A DNA stretch of 64,000 nt from Daejeonella sp. Its GTDB lineage: Bacteria > Bacteroidota > Bacteroidia > Sphingobacteriales > Sphingobacteriaceae. The notes below the pieces were generated by a model, which was not told the DNA's origin, did not search any database, and was given only the letters and a program-made list of their open reading frames with translations. A program made the position numbers and the translations under genes. Location: positions 62,001-126,000 of the forward strand of contig NZ_JAUYSS010000047.1 in NCBI RefSeq assembly GCF_030695525.1. The letters run 5' to 3'. Of this stretch, positions 9,704-18,094 are shown piece by piece. The number at the start of each line of letters is the position of its first letter. The stretch's first letter is position 1.

Positions 9704-9839
9704 AGATTGTGCGTAAGTGCTGTTTTTAAGATTTTATGTATCGATGCTATTATACTGTTCTTTATTGAAATTATTATTATGATTTACTCCATTTAATTCA
9801 AATTAGGGTATGTCTGGATGAAATACAGCGGATATTCAT

Positions 9840-10721
9840 CTAAAATTTACAAAATTTTCCAAATACTCCCAGAGGTAGTTTATAACCAGAACTCGCCTGA
9901 AGGTATAGCTCACCCGTTTCCAGATTTTGAACTTCCGGGAAAGATGACAGGATAAGATTTTCGACAATCACAGATGAAAAACCAAGGGAGTAGGTGTTCA
10001 GTATAAGAAAATGTTCATCATCATCCAATAATTTCACCACATCATCCATCATTTCCCTGATATTATCTTCCAGTTTCCATTTTTCTCCATTTGGCCCATG
10101 TCCGTAAGCAGGGGGATCCAGAATAATTCCGTTATACTTACGGCCTCTCTTTACTTCACGTTTTACAAATTTTAAGGCATCTTCAACTGTCCAGCGGATA
10201 TTTTCCAGTCCGGATAGAGTTTGATTTTCATTCGCCCAGCTTACTACCTGCTTGATTGAGTCGACATGTGTTGTTTCTGCTCCAGCAGCTCTTGCAGCGA
10301 GGGAAGCCCCGCCGGTATAAGCAAATAGATTTAATACTTTCGGCTGTGGAGTTTTGAAGTTTTTAACGTTTTTGATGATGTAATCCCAGTTAACGGCTTG
10401 TTCCGGGAATATCCCTAAATGCTTAAAAGAGGTGAGCGCCAATCTGAACTGGAGCTTAATATCCTCCGTCTTATAACTTATATGCCATCGGTCAGGTGTT
10501 TTCTGATCCTTTTTGATCCACTCTCCTGAAGTTGCTGAACGGCCTTTAAAACGAATGTGATGTTGTTTGGTCCATTCACTTTCCGGATACCTTTTCGCCC
10601 ATACTGCCTGAGGTTCGGGTCGTATCAGAATCACATTCCCAAAACGCTCCAGCTTTTCAAAATTGCCGCAATCAATTAGTTCGTAATCTTTCCAGTTTTG
10701 CGGACTTAAGAGTTGAATCAT
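9840..10721 (-). CDS. Class I SAM-dependent methyltransferase (RlmI/RlmK-like)
   Basis: A 293-residue methyltransferase. SAM motif I is VLNLFAYTGGAS (129-140), the acidic loop VDS follows at about 153-155, and motif IV is LDPPAYGHGP (201-210). The DPPAYG form is typical of the Methyltrans_SAM family that includes 23S rRNA cytosine-5 methyltransferases such as RlmI and RlmK. The N-terminal 100 residues are a short beta-rich substrate region rather than a full PUA domain. RNA modification is therefore likely, but the target base is not known. It lies 45 bp downstream of mlaF on the same strand and may be cotranscribed. Confidence 0.8.
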   Translation of the reverse strand: MIQLLSPQNWKDYELIDCGNFEKLERFGNVILIRPEPQAVWAKRYPESEWTKQHHIRFKGRSATSGEWIKKDQKTPDRWHISYKTEDIKLQFRLALTSFKHLGIFPEQAVNWDYIIKNVKNFKTPQPKVLNLFAYTGGASLAARAAGAETTHVDSIKQVVSWANENQTLSGLENIRWTVEDALKFVKREVKRGRKYNGIILDPPAYGHGPNGEKWKLEDNIREMMDDVVKLLDDDEHFLILNTYSLGFSSVIVENLILSSFPEVQNLETGELYLQASSGYKLPLGVFGKFCKF

Positions 10722-10766
10722 TCGTATGTTATTTTACCCATCCAATTTGTACGGGTAAGGTGTTGA

Positions 10767-11516
10767 TTATTTTTTCTTTAATGCCTGCATAAATTTGCTG
10801 GCAAAAACAAATTCGTTCAATTCTTTATTATCAGTTGATGAAATTTCCTTATTTGTTCCTTCCCACCATTTTTTCCCTTCATGAAGGAACAGGATATTCT
10901 CACCGATACCCATCACTGAATTCATATCATGAGTTACAACTACAGTTGTAGAGTTATATTCTGTTGTAAGTTCCTGGATCAGCTCGTCAATCACAATAGC
11001 AGTTTTAGGATCAAGTCCGGAGTTGGGTTCATCCACAAACAAATATTTGGGATTCATTGCGATGGCTCTTGCGATACCTACCCTCTTTTTCATCCCGCCT
11101 GAGAGTTCGGCAGGGAATAATTTATTTGTTCCGGCTAGATTCACTCTTTCCAGACAGAAATTAGCACGATCAAGTTTTTCCTTATGACTTTGCTGAGTGA
11201 ACATGTTGATTGGAAAAATGATGTTATCTTCTACATTCATGGAATCGAACAAAGCCGATCCCTGAAACAACATTCCGATTTCGGTACGTATTTCAATTCT
11301 TGACGCAAAGGTCATTCGGGTAAAATCACGACCATCGTAATTTACTGATCCTTCTTCGGGTTCATGAAGTCCCACCATGCATTTCAGTAAAGTTGTTTTA
11401 CCTGAGCCGGACCCTCCAATGATCAAATTACATTTTCCTTCTGCGAACTCTGCAGAAATACCCTTTAGGACGTAGTTTTCACCAAATGATTTATGTATGT
11501 TTTTGATCTCTATCAT
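10767..11516 (-). CDS. mlaF: ABC transporter ATP-binding protein, MlaF-like
   Basis: The cytoplasmic ATPase of an Mla-type phospholipid transporter that maintains outer-membrane lipid asymmetry. The 249-residue protein has Walker A GGSGSGKTT, the signature LSGGMKKRVGIARA (the GGMKKR form is characteristic of Mla/Ttg2A ATPases), Walker B YLFVDEPNSGLD and the switch His in VVTHD. The start at 11516 (MIEIKNIHKSFG) was chosen over an upstream in-frame ATG because it overlaps the mlaE stop in an ATGA and begins exactly where the family begins. No MlaD-type substrate-binding gene is next to it. Confidence 0.88.
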   Translation of the reverse strand: MIEIKNIHKSFGENYVLKGISAEFAEGKCNLIIGGSGSGKTTLLKCMVGLHEPEEGSVNYDGRDFTRMTFASRIEIRTEIGMLFQGSALFDSMNVEDNIIFPINMFTQQSHKEKLDRANFCLERVNLAGTNKLFPAELSGGMKKRVGIARAIAMNPKYLFVDEPNSGLDPKTAIVIDELIQELTTEYNSTTVVVTHDMNSVMGIGENILFLHEGKKWWEGTNKEISSTDNKELNEFVFASKFMQALKKK

Positions 11517-12247
11517 AGCAATAACTGGGCGATAACATAATCGGAAAATAGAATGGCAATACAACTGATTACTACCGCTTTGGTACTGGATTGACCTACT
11601 TCAAGTGCCCCTCCATTAGTATAAAATCCCTGATAAGCTGATACTGATGTGATTATAAATGCAAAAATTACTGCCTTAACCATGCACACAACAAGTGTAA
11701 ACGAGTTAAAATCTGTAGTAAGTCCGGTGATAAAATCCTGTTGGGTAACAGCTCCTGATGCAGTGCCGGCAAAGAATCCTCCCGTGATACTTAGTCCGAT
11801 GGAGATGATTACCAGTAGCGGAATTGTGGTCACAGCGGCAATGATTTTAGGTAAAATCAGGTAACCGGGAGAATTTATTCCCATTATTTCTAGGGCATCA
11901 ATCTGCTCAGTAACGCGCATAGTGCCAATTTGTGAGGCCACGCTCGATCCAACTTTTCCGGCAAGGACTACGGCAGAAATAGTCGGACTTAATTCCAAAA
12001 TAGAAGAATCCCTAAGGATCATACCAATTACTGATTTTGGAATGAAATCACTTACAAGCTGGAATGCAGTCTGTACGGTAGTTACAGCGCCCAAAAACAC
12101 AGAAATGATTGCGATGATTCCCAAAGAGCCAACGCCTATTGATACCATTTCGCGAAAAATTTCATTTCGGTATATGTTCCATTTTTCCGGTCGGCGGAAA
12201 ACTGCTTTTAACAATAAAATATATCTACCTAATGGGTGAAATACCAT
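11513..12247 (-). CDS. mlaE: MlaE-type ABC transporter permease
   Basis: An integral inner-membrane permease (244 residues, about five to six membrane segments) of the MlaE/YrbE family, partner of the overlapping ATPase gene. Family landmarks are visible: GAVTTVQTAFQL, SPTISAVVLAGKVGSSVASQIG divided by loops, and the MRVTEQIDALEIMGI coupling-helix region, where EQIDAL is diagnostic. It probably moves phospholipids between membranes with MlaF; an MlaD-like protein must be encoded elsewhere. It is divergent from the SDR gene at 12395, with a 147-bp shared upstream region. Confidence 0.9.
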   Translation of the reverse strand: MVFHPLGRYILLLKAVFRRPEKWNIYRNEIFREMVSIGVGSLGIIAIISVFLGAVTTVQTAFQLVSDFIPKSVIGMILRDSSILELSPTISAVVLAGKVGSSVASQIGTMRVTEQIDALEIMGINSPGYLILPKIIAAVTTIPLLVIISIGLSITGGFFAGTASGAVTQQDFITGLTTDFNSFTLVVCMVKAVIFAFIITSVSAYQGFYTNGGALEVGQSSTKAVVISCIAILFSDYVIAQLLL

Positions 12248-12323
12248 TTGAAAATTGTTTGGTTTACTTATTATACAATATTAATATAAAATTATCACAG
12301 CCGGAGACAGAAGTATAATTAAT

Positions 12324-12331
12324 CAAAGGTA
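12324..12331 (-). promoter_or_regulatory. Candidate -7 box for mlaE-mlaF
   Basis: TACCTTTG on the minus strand matches the Bacteroidetes -7 consensus TAnnTTTG, 77 bp before the mlaE start. No good -33 box was seen. Confidence 0.35.
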
Positions 12332-12394
12332 AACAAATGAGTTTATGCCTTAAATTAAATACTCTTCCATCATTGATTTTGTTAATTTTAATCC

Positions 12395-13096
12395 ATGAAT
12401 GCAATTGTAACCGGTGCAACAAAGGGAATGGGCAGAGCCATTGTTATGGAACTCGCGGCAAATAATTATAATATCATATTTTGTGCCAGAGATGAAAATG
12501 AGGTTCAAGCCCTTCAGGATGAACTCAGAAAGAGCTATCATTCTCTTCAGTTTTTTGGGATGCGGGCAGATATGGAAGATAGCACAGGTCTGAGAAAATT
12601 TGCTGAATTTGCTGAAAGCAGCTTAGGTCATGTGGATGTATTGATTAATAATGCGGGCTTATATATCCCATCAGGAATTATGGAGGAAGATGAGAGATGT
12701 CTGGAGCGACAAATGCAGGTCAACTTTTTTGCCCCGCATTTTTTAAGTAAGTTTTTTGCAGCTAAAATGATCGGGAAAGGTAAGGGGCATATCATTAATA
12801 TTTGTTCAACCGCAAGTTTGGAGCCCGTTAGCAGGGCCGGTTCATATAGTATCAGTAAAATGGCACTATTTGGGCTTACTAAGGCCCTGAGGGAAGAACT
12901 GAGACCTGCAGGAGTAAAAGTAACTGCGGTTTTGCCGGGATCTACACTGACAGATTCATGGACCGGGACAAGCCTCCCATCAGATTGGTTTATTTTATCT
13001 GAGGATATTGCTAAAACAATAATGAATTGCCTTCAAATGAGCTCAGGTGCGAATATTGACGAGATTATTATCCGGCCACTGTATGGAAAGACCTGA
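12395..13096 (+). CDS. Short-chain dehydrogenase/reductase
   Basis: A 233-residue classical SDR oxidoreductase with a Rossmann fold. The cofactor motif TGATKGMG is at residues 7-14, NNAG is at about 86-89, the catalytic Ser is in CSTAS and the catalytic YxxxK is YSISK. ARD after the second beta strand suggests NADP(H). The substrate cannot be told from the sequence; the family includes sepiapterin-reductase-like and 3-oxoacyl-ACP-reductase-like enzymes. It stands alone, followed by its own terminator. Confidence 0.85.
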   Translation: MNAIVTGATKGMGRAIVMELAANNYNIIFCARDENEVQALQDELRKSYHSLQFFGMRADMEDSTGLRKFAEFAESSLGHVDVLINNAGLYIPSGIMEEDERCLERQMQVNFFAPHFLSKFFAAKMIGKGKGHIINICSTASLEPVSRAGSYSISKMALFGLTKALREELRPAGVKVTAVLPGSTLTDSWTGTSLPSDWFILSEDIAKTIMNCLQMSSGANIDEIIIRPLYGKT

Positions 13097-13121
13097 TGTT
13101 TTTATTTATGGGTCTTTTTTT
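13087..13121 (+). terminator. Rho-independent terminator of the SDR gene
   Basis: AAAGACC (13087-13093) pairs with GGTCTTT (13111-13117) and runs into a T-tract. The left arm overlaps the last codons of the SDR gene. Confidence 0.65.
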
Positions 13122-13198
13122 ACCGATAATTTAATGCGCTTTACCGAGAACTTAGGATAACCTACCTATTTGGTATTTAGAACCCGGGAATCAAGGCT

Positions 13199-13206
13199 TA
13201 GTTTTG
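13199..13206 (+). promoter_or_regulatory. Candidate -7 box upstream of the pspC-like gene
   Basis: TAGTTTTG fits TAnnTTTG. A TTTG at 13169-13172 could be the -33 element, but the spacing is longer than usual. Confidence 0.3.
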
Positions 13207-13277
13207 ATCTATCAATTAAGGAAAAAGAATAATTGATCATTTGATATTAAACTAGCTGAACTATTTAAACTTAAGAA

Positions 13278-13850
13278 ATGGAAAAGAAACTTCAACGCAT
13301 CGAGCAGGAAAAAATGATTGCAGGTGTATGTACCGGTCTCGCAGAATACTTCGATGTTGACGTAACCTGGATCAGGATCGCTTTTGTAGTAGCCGTAATG
13401 GCAGGAGCTTCAGGTATTCTGGCCTATATTGTGCTTTGGATTGCCGTTCCCAAAAGACCTTACCTGCCTGATTACAGTCAGTTTAATGTTGACTATAAAG
13501 TGTCTGAGCCGCTGAATCTTTCAAATCCTGCTTTCCCTCAAAAGAAAAAAGGAAGCGGTAATGGACGCCTGATCGCAGGTTCTATCTTTATATTTTTCGG
13601 GTCATTTTTCCTCCTGAATGAGTTTGACCTCATCCCTCACTGGGTGGAGTTTCATAACCTTTGGCCTCTGATACTAATTGCCATGGGCTTATATACCCTG
13701 GCAAGTGCGAAGAAAAAGGAGCCCTGGAAAGAAGACTGGACTCAAACTGAGGGCTTTACTCAAACTACCCCCGCTAGTACAGAGCAGGCATTAAGCACTA
13801 CAGAACCTGTGGAAGACCCGGATACAAATACTGACCAAAAGCAAAACTAA
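13278..13850 (+). CDS. PspC domain-containing membrane protein
   Basis: A 190-residue inner-membrane protein. Residues 1-60 are a PspC domain: a short basic start, MIAGVCTGLAEYFDVDVTWIR and one membrane helix ending in VLWIAVPKR. A second hydrophobic part at about 95-145 resembles the LiaI/LiaF-TM fold (RLIAGSIFIFFGSFFLLNEF and WPLILIAMGLYTL). The C-terminal tail is polar and acidic. PspC proteins are linked to envelope-stress sensing. The gene is 6 bp upstream of a LiaF-like gene, which supports a cell-envelope stress module. Confidence 0.85.
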   Translation: MEKKLQRIEQEKMIAGVCTGLAEYFDVDVTWIRIAFVVAVMAGASGILAYIVLWIAVPKRPYLPDYSQFNVDYKVSEPLNLSNPAFPQKKKGSGNGRLIAGSIFIFFGSFFLLNEFDLIPHWVEFHNLWPLILIAMGLYTLASAKKKEPWKEDWTQTEGFTQTTPASTEQALSTTEPVEDPDTNTDQKQN

Positions 13851-13856
13851 GCTAAC

Positions 13857-14789
13857 ATGAAAACCGAAAAAATAGTATGGGGTCTGATCCTCATCTTTAC
13901 AGGAAGTATTTTCCTTCTGGAAAACTTTGATCTGATTGAGTTTTACTGGAGTTCAGTATGGCGGTTCTGGCCGGTAATATTTATCCTGATCGGTGCGAAT
14001 ATGCTCCTTAGCAGGTTTGGTAATAAAGCTGCAGTCCCGTATATGATTGGTGCAATTACTATTCTTACTCTTGGACTGATAGCCTATCAGGGGACCCGGC
14101 CTGATAGAGGAAGAGGTTGGTTGAATTTTAAACATGATAATGACAAGGAGCAGAATGCCTGGGGTGCCAGCACTACCTTTACTGAAACGTATGACGGATC
14201 TAAAAATGCCCGTCTGAACATTCAGGGTGGGGCCACCAGTTTCAGGCTTACTGATACTACATCTAATTTATTTGAAGCAAGTTTAAAGCGACAGTTTGGA
14301 AGATTTACCCTGAATAAGACTGTGATTGATTCTACTGAAGTACTGAATTTCAGGATGCGCAACGGAAAGCAAAGCTGGAACCTGGATAAAATGGAGAACA
14401 ACAGGACTCTTATTCAAATGAACAATACGCCTGTATGGGATATTAAAATTGAGATGGGAGCGGGTGAGGCAATTTTTGATCTTAGTGACTATAAAGTTAA
14501 AAAGCTGGTATTTGAAGGAGGGGCAGCTTCCTTTGAGGCAAAGCTTGGTTCGGGATTACCATTGACTGAAGTTGCAGTTGAAACCGGAGTTGCGAATGTT
14601 GAGATAGAAGTCCCGGATAGTTCAGGCTGCAGGATAGTTGTGGATAGTGGGCTATCATCCAAGGATTTTATAGGTTTTATCAAACAATCAGATGGAACCT
14701 ATGAAACCAGCAATTATGGAACAGCAGCTAATAAAATTAATATCAGTTTGAAAGGCGGCCTTTCTTCATTTGAAGTTAAAAAGTATTAA
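13857..14789 (+). CDS. LiaF/DUF5668-like membrane protein
   Basis: A 310-residue protein with paired N-terminal membrane hairpins (IVWGLILIFTGSIFLLENFD and the following FWPVIFILIGANML) that match the LiaF transmembrane module. After about residue 95 it has an exposed beta-rich domain with repeated NIQGGATSF, EMGAGEAIFDLS and FEGGAASFEAKL motifs, a toastrack-like beta-helical repeat. In Gram-positive bacteria LiaF inhibits an envelope-stress histidine kinase, but no kinase is adjacent here. It is cotranscribed with the PspC gene and followed by a strong terminator. Confidence 0.75.
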   Translation: MKTEKIVWGLILIFTGSIFLLENFDLIEFYWSSVWRFWPVIFILIGANMLLSRFGNKAAVPYMIGAITILTLGLIAYQGTRPDRGRGWLNFKHDNDKEQNAWGASTTFTETYDGSKNARLNIQGGATSFRLTDTTSNLFEASLKRQFGRFTLNKTVIDSTEVLNFRMRNGKQSWNLDKMENNRTLIQMNNTPVWDIKIEMGAGEAIFDLSDYKVKKLVFEGGAASFEAKLGSGLPLTEVAVETGVANVEIEVPDSSGCRIVVDSGLSSKDFIGFIKQSDGTYETSNYGTAANKINISLKGGLSSFEVKKY

Positions 14790-14810
14790 ATATATTTGAT
14801 GGAACATAGA

Positions 14811-14847
14811 CTGTCATCCTGAAATTTATTCAGGATGACAGTTTTTT
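14811..14847 (+). terminator. Rho-independent terminator after the PspC/LiaF operon
   Basis: CTGTCATCCTGAA (14811-14823) and TTCAGGATGACAG (14829-14841) form a perfect 13-bp stem with loop ATTTA and six Ts. The stem sequence resembles the widespread GTCATCC-type intergenic palindrome. Confidence 0.88.
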
Positions 14848-14857
14848 CCATATAAGA

Positions 14858-15463
14858 ATGAAGGATTATATTGTAGTTGTTAACGGGAAACCAACCGGGC
14901 CTCATTCAGCTGAGCAGTTAAAAGGAATGAAGATTAAACCCGGAACCTTTGTGAAAACAGAGGATATGGACGACTATAAAGAGGCCCATGATGTTCCTGA
15001 ATTATGTGAATTTCTGGGTATCAAAACTCATGTTCGTGAACCCCAATACTTCGCTTCTCTGGATGTACGCCTTCTCGCGGTAATCATTGACTACTTTATT
15101 ATTTTTGCCATTTATTGCTTTATTGCTACAATCGTAGTGCTTTTTATTGATGAGAAGCAATTGCGTATCATCGTTTCTCTTTCCGGTCTCGCAATCATCC
15201 CGGTTTCAAAGATTATTTATAGTACCATTATGGAATCCTCAGCAAGACAGGGGACCTGGGGTAAAATTTTAATGGGACTTAAAGTATCTGATGAAAAGGG
15301 GGCCCCCATTGCCTTCGGTCGCTCGCTGATCAGAAATTTATCCAAAATCATCAGTACTGCTACCGTCGGATTGGGTTACATGATGGGTTTTTTTGACAGG
15401 AAGCAACAATGCCTGCATGATAAGATTGCAGGGACGCTGGTGATAAAGGATAGGTTGATTTAA
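14858..15463 (+). CDS. RDD family membrane protein with N-terminal GYF_2-like domain
   Basis: A 201-residue protein. Residues 1-52 resemble a GYF_2 domain (YIVVVNGKPTGPHSAEQLKG, then KPGTFVKTEDM), a peptide-binding module often fused to RDD proteins. From residue 66 an RDD domain follows: RLLAVIIDYFII with the Arg and Asp of the first helix, two membrane segments, and GTWGKILMGLKVSDEKG. RDD proteins are integral membrane proteins whose role is mostly unknown; some act in ion homeostasis. The gene begins 10 bp after the upstream terminator. Confidence 0.82.
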   Translation: MKDYIVVVNGKPTGPHSAEQLKGMKIKPGTFVKTEDMDDYKEAHDVPELCEFLGIKTHVREPQYFASLDVRLLAVIIDYFIIFAIYCFIATIVVLFIDEKQLRIIVSLSGLAIIPVSKIIYSTIMESSARQGTWGKILMGLKVSDEKGAPIAFGRSLIRNLSKIISTATVGLGYMMGFFDRKQQCLHDKIAGTLVIKDRLI

Positions 15464-15467
15464 GTAT

Positions 15468-15509
15468 CAAGACACAAGAACCAAGACACAAGAATCAAGA
15501 CACAAGAAT
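15468..15509. repeat. Heptameric tandem array
   Basis: Three 14-bp units, each a pair of heptamers (CAAGACA plus CAAGAAC or CAAGAAT), start five bases after the stop of the RDD gene. See the finding on heptamer arrays. Confidence 0.8.
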
Positions 15510-15543
15510 TAACATTTTCAATTTTCTAATCCCTAATAAAAGC

Positions 15544-15585
15544 TATGAGTTGCATCATAGATTTCACTATAAGATGCAACTCATA
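15544..15585. terminator. Hairpin between convergent genes
   Basis: TATGAGTTGCATC (15544-15556) and GATGCAACTCATA (15573-15585) form perfect 13-bp arms around a 16-nt loop between the convergent RDD and M56 genes. There is no long T-run, so termination is likely but not certain. Confidence 0.55.
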
Positions 15586-15611
15586 ATTGATAAGTCTAGC
15601 CCCGTTGTCTA

Positions 15612-17330
15612 TTAATTGGTCTTTTCCTCAGGAGCTGCCGAGGGAAGTTGAAAAAATATTGGCATGGTATAGGCTACATTTACAGCTTCTCCATTTGACA
15701 TTCCTGGTTTCCATTTAGGACTTTCCTGGACTACCCTTATGGCTTCTTCATCTGCGCCGCCTCCGATACCCCTTAAAACTCTTATGTCTGTAATACTTCC
15801 GTTTTTTAGAACAACAAACTTTAATATTACTCTACCCATAATCTTGTTTTTTCTTGCTTGATCAGGATATTTAAGAGTTGACTGGAGGTATTCTCCCCAA
15901 CCTTTTATTCCACCTGGAAACTCTGGTAGAGCGTCCACTGAAGCGAAATCCTTAATTATGACCGGTGATAAAGCATAATCAGGTCCGGATGTTTCAACTT
16001 TTTCTGATGCTCCCATTGCCGAAACAGAAATAGAACCTATGAAATAGTTTTTACCAGTAGACGGTAATAACACAGGATTAGATTCAATGCCTGTTAAATG
16101 GAAAGCGATAGCCAATGCATAGTCATTGTCCTCTGCTTCAACAGTTTCCTTGAATAAATCGAAAGTTCGAAGCACTTCATTATTTATGTCATTCTGTAAG
16201 CCTTTGGCTATTTTTATATTAGAGATCTTCCCATTCTGAATTTTAAAATATACTACCTCATAGCCGGTAATCTTTTCCTGCCTGGCAGATGCAGGATATC
16301 GCATGTTTCGCATTAAATGCTTAAATAATTTGCTAAAATCTTCCTGGGTACTTTTTGTGGATGAATTGATTTGTTTCACTTTATTTTCCAGAGAGGATTT
16401 TTTATCTATGGTTTTATCCGCGGGTATAGTTACAGTAGGTAGATATTTACTAGCTATTGATGGGCTAAACAGTTTCTCAGCTCCTGCAATCAGGTCAGTG
16501 TTTTCATTAGCAACACTGGCTGCTGAGAAGATCAGCATTAAGGCAAAAAGAGGGGCAGAAAAACCATATTTCCAAAGTCCGGTTCTGCGTGATTTATTTT
16601 TATTCAGCATGATTATACGTTTTTTTAAAAGTGAATTATTAAAAAAATTATTACTTAACTGATCAGGCTGAATTCCAAGCGTGTTACTGAACAGCAATAA
16701 GGCATAATCTGATTTGCTGGGCATCCCTGAAGCAGCTTCCTCATCAGCAATGAATTCATGGATATGCCTGATCTCCTTTTTGTACAGATAAACCACCGGG
16801 TTGAACCAGTTGATGATCGAGGCAAGTTCAATGAACAGAACATCGGCTGAATGCCATTCCCTCATGTGAACTTTTTCATGATCGATGATGATTCCCGATT
16901 CAGGCAGTTCCCTGTCTACAACCATTGTGTTGAAGAATGAATAAGCAGCTCCCTTTTTGGGTTTGAGTTTGGAGTTCAACAGTACCATTCTGATTAAGAA
17001 ACGAAATAATAATATTGCCATCACACCAGAATAAACCCATAAAATTATATCTCCGATTGCCCAATTATTTGTTCCTTCATCTTCTCCTACCACGACAATT
17101 TCGTAGATCATCTGGGTTGGAACGATAGTTTCCCTGAGTTTTTGCGTAATAAATAAGCCCTGAAACCAGTTTGAATTGATGAATGGAATGATGAATGAAA
17201 GAAATGTACTCGTATTCAGGTAAATACGGTTCTGTCTGAAGAAAGTCTCGTTCTTCAGTACCAATGTATAGAATCCCATGAACAGGATCAGATACAGGTT
17301 TGTCTGTAAAAGATAATTCAGGATGTTCAT
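15612..17330 (-). CDS. BlaR1-like M56 metallopeptidase with TonB-like C-terminal domains
   Basis: A 572-residue membrane sensor. Membrane helices are at about 5-25, 38-55, 92-118 and 255-275. The M56 zinc site is HEKVH at 151-155, with HEFIADEEA downstream as the third ligand. Where BlaR1 carries a penicillin-binding sensor domain, this protein has two TonB-C-like domains: one near 330-410 (MRYPASARQEKITG) and a better one near 480-565 (YPDQARKNKIMGRVILKF). This is the usual Bacteroidetes version, whose signal is not known. It is 1 bp downstream of the BlaI-like repressor gene. By analogy with BlaR1/BlaI it would cleave that repressor when triggered. Confidence 0.83.
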   Translation of the reverse strand: MNILNYLLQTNLYLILFMGFYTLVLKNETFFRQNRIYLNTSTFLSFIIPFINSNWFQGLFITQKLRETIVPTQMIYEIVVVGEDEGTNNWAIGDIILWVYSGVMAILLFRFLIRMVLLNSKLKPKKGAAYSFFNTMVVDRELPESGIIIDHEKVHMREWHSADVLFIELASIINWFNPVVYLYKKEIRHIHEFIADEEAASGMPSKSDYALLLFSNTLGIQPDQLSNNFFNNSLLKKRIIMLNKNKSRRTGLWKYGFSAPLFALMLIFSAASVANENTDLIAGAEKLFSPSIASKYLPTVTIPADKTIDKKSSLENKVKQINSSTKSTQEDFSKLFKHLMRNMRYPASARQEKITGYEVVYFKIQNGKISNIKIAKGLQNDINNEVLRTFDLFKETVEAEDNDYALAIAFHLTGIESNPVLLPSTGKNYFIGSISVSAMGASEKVETSGPDYALSPVIIKDFASVDALPEFPGGIKGWGEYLQSTLKYPDQARKNKIMGRVILKFVVLKNGSITDIRVLRGIGGGADEEAIRVVQESPKWKPGMSNGEAVNVAYTMPIFFQLPSAAPEEKTN

Positions 17331-17331
17331 T

Positions 17332-17703
17332 TTACTTGTTTTTTAGTTTTTCAATCAGTTTTAATATCTCATCAGCTTCTTTCAGGTCGAGCTTCTTCTC
17401 TTTGACAAAGAAGGAAAACATATTCTCGACTGAATTGTCGAAATATCCGCTCAGTAGTTTTTCGGTCGCAAAGCTTTTATATTCTTCAATACTGATAATG
17501 GGGAAGTACCTGTGGCTTTTCCCGAAAGCTTCATGATCGATGAAACCCTTAGTTTCCAGAATTCGGATGATCGTTGAAACAGTATTATAGGCCGGCTTCG
17601 GTTCGGGAAGCTGGTCAACCACGTCTTTTACGAATCCTTTTTTCAGATCCCATAAAACCTGCATGATCTGCTCTTCTGCTTTTGTTAATTCCTTTATCTC
17701 CAT
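17332..17703 (-). CDS. BlaI/MecI-type transcriptional repressor
   Basis: A 123-residue winged-helix repressor. The N-terminal helices start LTKAEEQIMQVLWDL, the recognition region is PAYNTVSTIIRILETKGF (TVSTIIR helix), and the wing follows with HRYFPI. The C-terminal coiled dimerisation part includes the FVKEKKLD segment. BlaI proteins repress their own operon and are inactivated by proteolysis through the M56 partner encoded next. A tandem palindrome 60-100 bp upstream is the probable operator. No beta-lactamase gene is nearby. Confidence 0.9.
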   Translation of the reverse strand: MEIKELTKAEEQIMQVLWDLKKGFVKDVVDQLPEPKPAYNTVSTIIRILETKGFIDHEAFGKSHRYFPIISIEEYKSFATEKLLSGYFDNSVENMFSFFVKEKKLDLKEADEILKLIEKLKNK

Positions 17704-17763
17704 ATAATTTCATTTAATGTCTGATACAATTAATTATCCTGATTCGAATCGGTAACATAAAGC

Positions 17764-17802
17764 TATAACTAAATAATTAGTTATACAACTAATTTGTTAG
17801 TT
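17764..17802. promoter_or_regulatory. Tandem palindromic operator, probably for the BlaI-like repressor
   Basis: Two copies of AACTAA-N4-TTAGTT occur at 17767-17782 and 17787-17802, with centres 20 bp apart (about two helical turns). The first extends to 9-bp arms (TATAACTAA/TTAGTTATA, 17764-17785). They lie upstream of the repressor start in otherwise plain AT-rich sequence. Confidence 0.65.
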
Positions 17803-17963
17803 TTAATTTTATAATAAGTATAAGTCATTGTAAATCAATCTAATAAATACATCCAATGGCTTAATAAAGAAGATATTAAAGGCTTCTTTGATTGGTGTTT
17901 CCCGTTAATTTATCACTGGATTATTTTTGCTAGTAAGGAGATTCATTATTGAGATTGAATTTC

Positions 17964-17989
17964 CCTGTGGTTGGTGTTGTCACCAACCA
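17964..17989. repeat. GTGGTTGGTG palindrome family, copy A
   Basis: CCTGTGGTTGGTG-TTGT-CACCAACCA. It is the first of seven related palindromes between 17.9 and 23.3 kb, and a heptamer array follows directly. The rest of the 17704-18094 gap holds the operator above and no gene. Confidence 0.75.
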
Positions 17990-17996
17990 TTTTTTG

Positions 17997-18031
17997 GCTT
18001 TAAGCTTTCTGCTTTTACCTTTAAGCCTTCT
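17997..18031. repeat. Heptameric array upstream of the SelA-like gene
   Basis: Five successive 7-mers of the form GCTTTNN (for example GCTTTAA, GCTTTCT) start eight bases after palindrome copy A. Confidence 0.7.
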
Positions 18032-18094
18032 CTTGTTATTCTCTGAAAATTACATGAAATTGCTTTCAGGGAAACCTGCATAAATCTATCATCT

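Noticed and set aside
15612-17703. Beta-lactam resistance locus
   Set aside because: The BlaI/M56 pair lacks a penicillin-binding sensor domain and no beta-lactamase gene is nearby. Such pairs are common regulators in Bacteroidota.
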